DNA of 64,000 nucleotides from Polytrichum commune (Eukaryota; Streptophyta; Polytrichopsida; Polytrichales; Polytrichaceae): NCBI GenBank assembly GCA_950295325.1, contig OX485805.1, positions 58,688,283 to 58,752,282 of the forward strand, read 5' to 3'. Shown piece by piece: positions 56,151 to 64,000 of this stretch (position 1 is its first letter; each line of letters starts with the position of its first letter). The notes under the pieces were generated by a model. It saw only the letters and a program-made list of their open reading frames with translations, ran no database searches and was not told where the DNA came from. The position numbers and the translations under genes were made by a program.

Positions 56151-56164
56151 GGAATTCAATGGAG

Positions 56165-56990
56165 TTTAGTAATTCAATCGGAGACATTTTCATACATATA
56201 CATAAATACACGTAAAAACACATAAATATATCCAATGTGACTTAATAAAGTGATTTGCATGGGTGACACTAACCGATTTGACATAAATACATATCATCAC
56301 AATAAGAAATTAAACTAGATATTAGATCATTTGCATTTAGTTTGAGACTTTCCCAAGTCTCTAATTAACGAAAATTATCCAATTTGGATGTATAACCAAT
56401 AAAAGCATGTTAATTTCAAGCTTTGTAATATGTATATGCCTCCATCACATAAACTTAAAGAGCTTAGTACAAATACATGTATTTTAATTGCTACATCCCC
56501 TTCATTTACATTTGGATTCCTTGTAAACATCTTTTAGATAGGAAGTATAAATTCAATTTTCATAATGCACGTCATGTAGTAGGGATTCGATGAAAACCCA
56601 CCTCCAAGGATGTGTATATGATGTTTTCAAATATATAGTGTTTTCACAATTGAAATATCTTCCAAGTTGTTAAATGGTTTATCAAATAATTTAATACAAG
56701 ACTCATAAAGGTCTCGATTTAAGATTGGTGGGAGGGATTTAGGATTTTCTTACAAGAGGTGGGGAAAAATTCAATTTCAAATAGGCTTTCAATTCATTTC
56801 ATTATGTGTGAACTTGAACTAGTGAATTTCACCCAATGTTGGTTGAATGTTTGGCTCGCATCAAGTGTCAGCTACACATAAATTAAGTTAGTGCGATATG
56901 GATTTATGAGTAGTGAATATAGATTTGGACTTCACACCTTGGTCGCAAATCATATATTCTATATTAACCATCATCATATTTAGATTATAT
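56165..56990. other. No gene recognised
   Basis: AT-rich sequence without coding signals or clear repeat boundaries. Confidence 0.5.
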
Positions 56991-56997
56991 GTCATAT

Positions 56998-57180
56998 TAA
57001 TAATATATATGTAATGTATAGATATGTATATATATATAGATATAGATATGTAAATATATATAGATATGTAAATATGTAAATATATATAGATATGTAAATA
57101 TGTAAATATATATGTAAATATGTAAATATGTATATATGTATATATGTAAATATAAAAATATATGTAAATATATACATTTT
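56998..57180. repeat. AT-rich minisatellite (TATATGTAAATA-type)
   Basis: Repeated units of TATGTAAATA and TATATAGA. Overlapping Ile/Tyr-rich open frames on the minus strand are artefacts of this repeat. Confidence 0.9.
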
Positions 57181-57489
57181 ATTTTTTGGTTTGGGAGACC
57201 TTGGTAACACCTGAGGTGTGCAATGAATGAACATATTATCAATGCGTGCATGCCATACATATTCAATACATAAAGTTATTTATGTTCTACATGAATAGAA
57301 TAGCATATTGTTAGGTTAAAGTAGGCGGCGGGAATCCGCTTTTCAAAGAGCATCCAAGGGATTTTGAACCACGCTAGAGGAGTACTTAAAGCTCTTCCCC
57401 CCAGAGCAGAGTTTTTTTTTGCGGTAGACATCAAGTGTGCGCTCCATAGACTCGACGGAGGGCGCTCGAGCCATTTTCCTGTGCGTGAA

Positions 57490-58480
57490 CCGTACACTCA
57501 CAGGTATAAGACAATTTGCATCCCACATATACCGCCGCATATACCGGAGCTTTACGAATGCGTGTTCGTAAATCTGGAGTGCATGCATGTGTTGGAGTGG
57601 ATCAGATACATAGGTTGGTGGGATGTTTACGAACGTACATTCGTAAATTCCACCTTGGCATATATTTTACATCCATAAATTTATATATACATGATTATGA
57701 TTATGATTATGCATAGGCATAGACAATATGACAATGATATACGAACGGGCGTTCGTAAATGTGCCGTTTGTTTGTCCCAAGTACACAGATAATGGGCGAG
57801 AGTTTACGAACGCGCGTTCGTAAAGCTGGAATGCATGCACAAGTAGGAGGGGTTCAGCCACATAGGACAGTGGGGAGTTTACGAACGTACATTTGTAAGT
57901 ACCACCGCGTATTTTCTACATTCATAAATTCATGTTTATAATGGGTATGAAGAGGTACATACATTACGATAGTGATATACGAACGGTCGTTCGTAAATCT
58001 CTCATCCATTTCCCCAAATACACATAAGATGAGCAAGAATTTACGAACGTGCGTTCAAAAATTCCACCCGGGAGTATGGTCGATGCATCCAGCATGCCTC
58101 CCTACATACACACATACATATATATGTAGACACAATCAATATGGTGGACATATATACGAACATGCGGTCGTATATATGCAGGGCATGTATCTAGACAAGG
58201 ACTTGGGTATGTCGCAAACGGATCCATTTGCCCCACATACACATAGGATGGGCGAGAGATGTGTATTTGGGGCACATGGAATAAGACAGTCATATGCGTC
58301 AATGCCTCTCGGAAGTTTGATCTACGCATCTAGCATGCATCCCTCCACAATGGCGACGGTCCATGTTTTAGTTGACATATACAATATGACGGAGAACATT
58401 TGAACGCCCGTTCGTATATATACCCAACTCAAACATAAGTGGGAATGCATGTAGACGATCGTTCGTATATCCCAAATGTT
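57490..58480 (+). repeat. Array of about ten ACGAAC/GTTCGT palindromes in about 245-bp tandem units
   Basis: A 22-bp palindrome with arms TTTACGAACG (or TATACGAACG) and CGTTCGTAAA occurs at 57,551, 57,626, 57,738, 57,803, 57,878, 57,976, 58,040 and 58,153; weaker copies are at 58,397 and 58,448. The 57,803 copy is perfect. Sequence between sites also repeats ('ggaatgcatgca', 'cccaagtacacagata' against 'ccaaatacacataaga'), giving units of 252 and 237 bp with three sites each. In unit order, centre dinucleotides are CG, TA, GG in the first unit and CG, TA, GT in the second. The array ends about 100 bp before a transposase-like pseudogene (58,583). Arrays like this can be binding sites for an element's own transposase, but no such protein is shown here. 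Confidence 0.9.
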
Positions 58481-58582
58481 ACTCGTTGTCTATTGTGACT
58501 TTGACAAACATAAATATTGTCGGTTTTGTGATTGACTTATATTTCTGGTCATTCCATGGTGGCTTATTTAGGTGGGTTGGCG

Positions 58583-59496
58583 ATGGATATGGGAGATAGT
58601 GCATTTGAGTTGTCGATGAATGCATCGTGCTCTAATACTGAATGTCACCTCTCTTCGCCGTTGGCGGATTCTATGCAGGGGACAAACGTGTTGGGTGTTT
58701 CTGGGGATACATCCTCCCATGAATCTTTGGAAGTGCATGAACATTCTTAACATTCCGGGGATGATAACAGGCACATTCCACTGTGTGCCGGTTTCGGGAA
58801 GGAGCAATGGGTGGGCCTTGATGTTGTTCTTCTTAACGAGCTTGGTTTCCATGTGGCAAATGGCATTTGTAGAAACTCCAATGCCCTTGAATGTATTGAT
58901 GCCAACCCTTTTGGCTTGGATGATGTTGGCGTTTGCATCTTGAATTCTTTGCTTCCGTTGGAGGTCCCGTTGACGTGGAAATTTCCCTTGTGGCGATGGC
59001 CCCTTCGTCGAATTCTCCATGAAGAAGTGAGCTTTGTGGGATCATGGGCGATGGCACAAGCAAACGCAGTCAACTTTGTTGGCCGCAATACGTCATCGCA
59101 AAGGTCTGTGCAAATACGATTCTAGTCGCGCGTCTGACAGAGAAAAAGACGTAGACGGGATTGCATACTTGGAGCCGACTCTATCCGTCAAGTGTCCACA
59201 AAGAACTGTTGCGCGAAGAAATGTTGCCAATTTTTTCCGTGTGAAAAAATTAGGTCCCTTTGTCAAGAGATGTGGCTTGCGGATTTTCGTATGAGGTCAA
59301 CAAAAAAACTCGAGGTCTACATAAATTTGCACATTGACACCCATGGCCATAAGGTGGTTACCCTTGAGAATGTGAAAGTGTGTTGCACTGCGTGGTATAC
59401 CATCTATACAGTCACCAAGGTTGATTTTTATAGGTTTCAGAAGTATTATTTGTTGGGTCGCCGTTCTCGATTTCATGGCAACTCAGGCACGGACGA
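58583..59496 (+). pseudogene. Truncated HGN-motif transposase-like gene
   Basis: Coding-looking segments succeed each other in different frames. The first starts MDMGDSAFELS at 58,583 and stops at 58,750. It is followed by LDVVLLNELGFHVANGICRN and LDDVGVCILNSLLPLEVPL (about 58,810-58,985). The last, about 59,196-59,496, contains CCAKKCCQFF, LEVYINLHIDTHG, VTLENVKVCCTAWYTIY, VDFYRFQKYYLLGRRS and RFHGNSGT. The final part resembles the N-terminal region of DDE-type proteins seen in non-flowering plants, where a Cys cluster and a 'G-xVC-xAW' segment precede an HGN motif and the catalytic domain. Coding similarity ends at a GAGCGG repeat, so the catalytic half is gone. Stops and shifts make it non-functional unless introns explain them. 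Family placement is from memory and tentative. Confidence 0.5.
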
Positions 59497-59502
59497 GGCT
59501 TG

Positions 59503-59562
59503 TATGCGAGCGGTGAGCGGAGAGCGGAGAGCGGCGATTTGGAGAGCGGAGAGCGGAAATGT
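59503..59562 (+). repeat. GAGCGG-type minisatellite at the pseudogene breakpoint
   Basis: Seven or so tandem GAGCGG/GAGAGCGG units, with one interruption (CGATTTG). They start right where the transposase-like coding sequence ends. Confidence 0.85.
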
Positions 59563-59579
59563 GGTAAAAATAGGATAGA

Positions 59580-60046
59580 TTTTGCATTAAATTTAGGATT
59601 CCCTAAAAATAGTAAAAGAATATACTTAGAATATTCTAAATTCTGCCAAAAATGGAAAATTGTTGGGACCTATTTATGTGGAATGTGTGGGCACTAAATA
59701 AAATAAATGCCCTGAATTTGAAATGGTCTGATTTAGTTTGAGAACCGTGAAGTGCCAAAATGATCGTAAAATTGTGATATAATAATTAAGTAGATGATGA
59801 AAACCAATGATGATCCCAATATGTATAGAGACACATGATACGGTTGAGTATTGTAATCCAACTTTTTGAGCTGAATAAAAATAATCCATGGGATTATATT
59901 TATTATATTTTTGAGCTGACAATATTTAATTATTCAATGAAAATCTTATATCACTTAGTCTATGGTGTACTCTATTAGAAACATGGATGAATAGGCACTA
60001 CTTCATCTATCATGTTGATGGGAGAAAGGGACACTTAGAGTAAATC
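59580..60046. other. No gene recognised
   Basis: AT-rich sequence between the two transposase-derived regions. I found no TIR for either element here. Confidence 0.45.
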
Positions 60047-61497
60047 CTAGGCCCGATCTAAAGGGTGAGTTAAAATTCCACTCTCGAGAATAACTTTGAC
60101 CTCGTTGAAGTTGAAGGTTGGCGCGTGGATGAAAAGGTCTACATCAGGATTGCGATGGCAGACCTTTAAAAAATATATAGTAAACATGCTTGCAATACGA
60201 GAATTGACTCCGCCCTCGAAAGTTGGTCATTGTCTTCTTGAATGCAGGGCAGGTGCAACCCGGGAGGGAACAGATGGTGATGTGGTATTGTGTCACGTCG
60301 GGTGGCGTCATCGAGTCTAGCGCAATGATGCAGCCATGGCCAGGGTGAGGAATCATCGTCACCGAGCGGAGTTGAGCTTTGAGGGAGTCCGCAGAGCCCA
60401 TGGATAACCGTTGCTGAGGGTTTGGACGGGTTGCGGTGCGCTTAACGAGCTTCCCTTCTCTCTTCCCAGGATACCTGTCTGCATCTGCTGGCACCGGCAC
60501 GGAGTCTAAATTTGCCGGAGACGGTGCAGTGGAAAAGAGCCTTATGGGTGAGACTGGCATTTTCTGCGGGCCAGGATCTCACATTGCTTGAGGTTAGTCC
60601 CAAGTTTCACTGGCCAAACATCCGGAATGCTTGGCCTCTCCTGTTCCGCAGAGTATTGAACAACCCATTTGCGCCTGCTACCCTTAACGCACCTATGGAT
60701 ATCATCTGAGCAGAAGAAAAACTCTGTGGTCTCTTTCACATTTCTCCTAGTGCTGTGCCATAGACCGGTGTACGTAGGGGCAGGGGTTGATTTTGCACCC
60801 CTTACGATTCTCTCAGTACACTTCTTTTTGGTGACGGCTCTCTGTGCCCAACAACATTTAGCAGAAGTCTTTGGCAACCGAGCGATGTGCCACTCCTTCA
60901 CGTTCACCCTAGTATCCTCGACGGCAGTGACGTGGCTGATCCGTCCCACGGGGATGGGGGACGGGACGATATCGTCCGCATGTGGCGCCGGGGGTGCAAC
61001 TTCCGGGACATTGGAATCTTCCTCTTCAACAATTATGGGCATGTCAGTGGAACGAGTCCGGACAGCCCTACTAGAGGCACGGGGATGTGAGAAGTTGACC
61101 TTATGAGGTCTGTGCGACTCCTCTTCTGCTCCAAGAGGTAGATCTACTTTGCGCTTCGTGGACCCGAACACCTCTTCCCCAGCCATATAAGGCACCCGGG
61201 TACAGAACTCTTCTGCTCCAGGCATGTCCATCATGGGGTCTTCGAGGACTAAAGAATTACCCGTTTGCTTCGCCCTACGCTCTGCCAACCTTAGCTTGAG
61301 CTCTTTCTTTGTAGGGCCTATACCGCCAACATCACCTTTCAGGAACTGGTAGTAATTGACAACCTGAAGGAAGCCTCGAACAAAGTCGTCCACTGTAGCA
61401 ACATAGAGGTCGCCGCCGCTATTTCCAGACGATTGAAGCCACTTGTTGTGTATTGATTCGGCGAGATTACATGAAGGCATTTCTGCTAGTTCTTCTA
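60047..61497 (-). CDS. MULE-like transposase, C-terminal part with SWIM motif (frame-broken)
   Basis: This continues the gene that starts at 63,770. From 61,497 the frame reads EELAEMPSCNLAESIHNKW and then VDDFVRGFLQVVNYYQFLKG, the region after the DDE core in MULE-type transposases, followed by a charged linker that includes KRKVDLPLG. It runs to a stop at 60,542. The next part is in another frame (about 60,560-60,144) and holds a SWIM zinc-binding motif, CTC at the start and YCKHVYY at the end (CxC...CxH). After one more base shift at about 60,165 it continues as VCHRNPDVDLFIHAP and FNEVKVILESGIL to a TAG at 60,047. Without an intron to explain them, the two internal shifts disable this part. 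Confidence 0.6.
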
Positions 61498-61604
61498 CTG
61501 TAAATTTTTGCGTGTACATAGTGTAAGCAATTAGAAATTGGAGAAGAGTTGTTTCATATTAGAGTGAAAAGAAAAGAAAAACAACAAGTTTAGGGTGAAC
61601 ATAC

Positions 61605-63770
61605 CCCGGTCATGAAGCCTCCCCATTGGCGATAACGGAAGTGCCAGAATGCAAGCCAGAGCTCGAGTTTGTCAAGTGCCTTCTCTGTCACTGCCCCGGC
61701 GGATACCCACCATGCACGTAGCCCGTGATACAAGTTCTCCACTTCGTCCATGGTCCTGGCGGTCCTATATTGGTGGCACATCTTCTTGTGTTGCTCACAG
61801 AGTTCTTCGGGGATGTATTTCTCGGTATACTTAACCATAGATTGGGTCCAGTGAAACTGACAAGTTCTTTCCCGGTCATCCATGCGGTCCTCCTTCTTCC
61901 CGTTGCCATATATGACCCGAACTGCATTCCAATTGGCCTGGGCGCTGTCGGCCATGAAACCCTTGAAGTTGGTATCGACAACGCCATTCCTCTCCATCAC
62001 AGCATTGAGATTCTTCCAGAAAACGATCTGGGCATCACAGTCCTCCGATTGCATGTCACAGCTTGCAATGGTCATGACACGACAATACGTGGAGTCATAC
62101 ACGTGACATGCCATTGTAGTCCACTGTCTCACCCGTTTCACATGGTCGAACATAATCCAAGCATTCTCCAGATCTTCGCCGGGCTGCATACGCTTCACCA
62201 AGTCTACCCCACTACCAGGCCCGACTTCCGACATCTTAAAGACAAAAACCTTGTCAAGATCTGCCCCTTGACCTGGGAATTTGTTCTCTTGCACAAATGC
62301 CCATAAACTGATTCCACGGAGTTTGGTGATAGAGTCCATGACACCATACCTTCTGAGGAAACGGAAGCTCATGACCTTGTTGCGGATGTTTGGGGAAGCC
62401 ATGTCCTTGCACCGGTCGAATACTGGAACAAGTTCCTCAAGAGAAAGCTTCTTTGTTGGCGCGTCATCGGGTTGAAGGAGATAACTGCCAATTAGAACTT
62501 TGCTGCTAGCCTCCAACACAACCGCACTCCTGGTAGCCTGGGGAATCTTCTCGATCTGTTCGTCAATGAGGCCACTGATCTCAGCCTTAGTGTCTCTATA
62601 GTCGCCCACCTTGACTAGGTGATCGTGAATTCCAAGGTGGATACACGCTCTTGTATGGTTGATTTTGCCAGCAACATAATAAATCTTAGCCCCACATGTA
62701 GCAATACATGTCGGGGGTTCTTTACACACCTTGCAAACAAGCGTAGAGTCAGTTGGGGGTGCTTGATCCACTACAAAGGCTTGGAGGGTACAACCTTCAA
62801 ACTCTGTCTCGTTGACTTCGAAAATACGAGGTCGGCGGATCAGATATTCGCACTCCTTGTTCTTGCAACGCAGGTGTCCAACGCAAGAGGAAGAACGGAA
62901 GGACAAACCAAAGTCGTTTGTGATATTGGTGGTGATGGTCTTGGTCCACACATGGCCGTCGTAACGCTTGTCCATTCCTTGCATAGACTTGGCCTGTGAC
63001 CGTGCGGCCGTGTGACCAACGGGTGGCAACTCGAAGATGACAACACCATCGAACAGAGCAGGAAGGTACTCTACCCTCTCGTGTCTAATCACCGAGTAGT
63101 CTATTTTTTTAAGAATGTTTTTTTTTCCCGGCATTGCTGCAAGTTGTTTTAATAATGGTACTATGCTAACAGTATCTTGCGACAAAGGATATACTTTCGA
63201 AGCGTCCCCACCAACTATAACCTGAGGCGGGGGCTTGGTGGGACTGACCTCGTCATCTAAAGAAAGTGTAATTACAGATTCTACTCTAGAGTTGTCTACA
63301 ATAGGCGTCTCGAGACCGGGTTCGAGCTTGACCTTCACATCACGTGGCAGAGGAGTTTGAATGGTGCAGGTAGAGGAAGAGCGAGGAGTGAGGATCTCAG
63401 TAGAAGCAGCCATTTGAGATTTAGTGAGGCCATAGACTCGGTAACTACCTGGATGAAGAGTCCAAAACATGTTATTGTTCTCATCACGATGCGAAATGCG
63501 ACCTAGGGTATGTGTAAGCTCAGACGTGACAACATCAAAAATATCCTCGTCAACAACAATAGTGTCCGCTCTGAAACCGAACCGAATACTTAGACGTTGG
63601 GACGTCACGTAAGCTAGTCCGCTGTCATCCATGCAAAAGGTAAGTGAGACTCTCTCTCCATTGGCTCTGAGGATTGCCATACCGACTTCTCCGTTAGCAG
63701 GCACATGAGCCATGATGAGGGGAATGAGGCCTTGCGCGGTGATGGAAATATGGAAGAGGTTTCTCAACAT
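61605..63770 (-). CDS. MULE-like transposase, N-terminal and DDE part
   Basis: The open frame extends up to 63,950, but the first 60 codons are low-quality hydrophobic sequence; ATG 63,770 (MLRNLFHIS) or 63,713 (MAHVPANGE) is the likelier start. Numbering from 63,950: a possible SUMO site VKLE (207-210); a Cys cluster reminiscent of FLYWCH/GCM/WRKY-type DNA-binding fingers, SSCVGHLRCKNKEC (C356-C367); a second cluster CKVC...CIATC (C406-C419) with GIHDH (H442-H444); then the MULE core with D in IMFDHV (602), D in FMADSAQANWNAV (668), the CQFHW signature (697-701) and an E candidate at DEVE (736). The frame leaves the exon at GGG-GTATGT (61,605). Joining it to the AG at 61,498 (107-nt intron) is out of frame by one base. 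Its role would be DNA cut-and-paste of the host element. No TIR is visible before the window ends. Confidence 0.75.
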
Positions 63771-64000
63771 TGTGGGAAACCTATTTATTGGAAATGAATG
63801 GCCAAAGACAACAATGATGGACAGATCCAAATGACGGATGAACAATGAAGGAAAGCATGAATAAATACTTCTAAAAATGACCCACCCTAAACCAAGGAGT
63901 CTGAAAGGGAGCAGAAAGGCTGTCAAGATATACCAAATTATATCAGTCAAGTCATGGTAGACATTCTACTTGACAAGATAGTATTTATTTTCAAATAGTA

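Noticed and set aside
55956-56235. Pro/Ser/His-rich open frames on the minus strand
   Set aside because: They are translations of the G-rich minisatellite in two frames, with no coding evidence.
56992-57266. Ile/Tyr-rich open frames on the minus strand
   Set aside because: Artefacts of the TATGTAAATA minisatellite.
57490-58480. CRISPR-like array
   Set aside because: The repeats are palindromes with unequal spacers that are themselves homologous, in a plant nuclear context. No cas genes are present.
60669-61106. 145-codon plus-strand frame
   Set aside because: Antisense shadow of the transposase C-terminal linker.
61725-62306. 193-codon plus-strand frame
   Set aside because: It lies antisense to the DDE core of the MULE-like transposase, whose own strand has the family motifs.
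63770-63950. First 60 codons of the longest MULE-like open frame
   Set aside because: No ATG-supported conservation can be seen and the hydrophobic composition looks like translated leader sequence, so I start the protein at 63,770 or 63,713.

Overview
The window looks like nuclear DNA of a land plant. It has plant-type TTTAGGG repeats inside the sequence (18,522-18,548 and 28,295-28,320), GT-AG introns, a plant heavy-metal-associated (HMA) protein gene, plant-style SINEs, and dense small DNA transposons. It is AT-rich, gene-poor and full of decayed transposons. The types of transposase seen (a MULE-like protein with Cys-rich fingers and a SWIM motif, an HGN-motif protein, a DUF3504-like recombinase) make a non-flowering lineage with a repeat-rich genome (bryophyte, lycophyte or fern) my best guess; this is inference.

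Layout. 1-12.5 kb: repeats only, including a 716-bp terminal-inverted-repeat (TIR) element with an 8-bp target duplication, a 1,449-bp Mutator-type foldback with a 9-bp target duplication, a TA-flanked MITE carrying a nested Harbinger-type MITE, and a pogo-type MITE. 12.5-14.3 kb: a decayed pogo/Tigger transposase. 16.8-17.05 kb: a tRNA-derived SINE, the first of three copies. 20.7-23.2 kb: the only clearly intact host-type gene, a five-exon HMA metal-binding protein. 24.4-25 kb: a 122-bp tandem repeat running into a 53-codon ORF that has a diverged relative at 44.6-44.8 kb. 25-34.7 kb: more SINEs and MITEs. 35-40.4 kb: a broken LINE on the minus strand, interrupted by a MITE inside its endonuclease region and by about 2 kb of unexplained sequence. 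41-44.8 kb: hairpin MITEs and a few weak minus-strand coding candidates.

47.5-51.6 kb is the most unusual block. A gene with a tyrosine-recombinase-like (DUF3504/Crypton-like) core and a long S/T/P- and Q-rich tail is bracketed by a perfect 24-bp inverted repeat and surrounded by AACCGGTT palindromes. 52.3-54.6 kb holds two decayed copia gag remnants; each follows a primer-binding site matching the anticodon arm of initiator tRNA-Met. 57.5-58.5 kb is a second unusual block: about ten copies of a 22-bp palindrome (arms TTTACGAACG and CGTTCGTAAA) in roughly 245-bp tandem units, placed just upstream of a truncated transposase-like gene; one perfect copy also sits alone at 54.6 kb. 60.0-63.8 kb is a MULE-like transposase on the minus strand whose 3' third is frame-broken.

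Apart from the HMA gene and perhaps the DUF3504-like gene, nearly everything here is mobile DNA in various states of decay. I see no operons, CRISPR arrays, rRNA genes or convincing free-standing tRNA genes. All family assignments rest on motif recognition by eye, without any database search.
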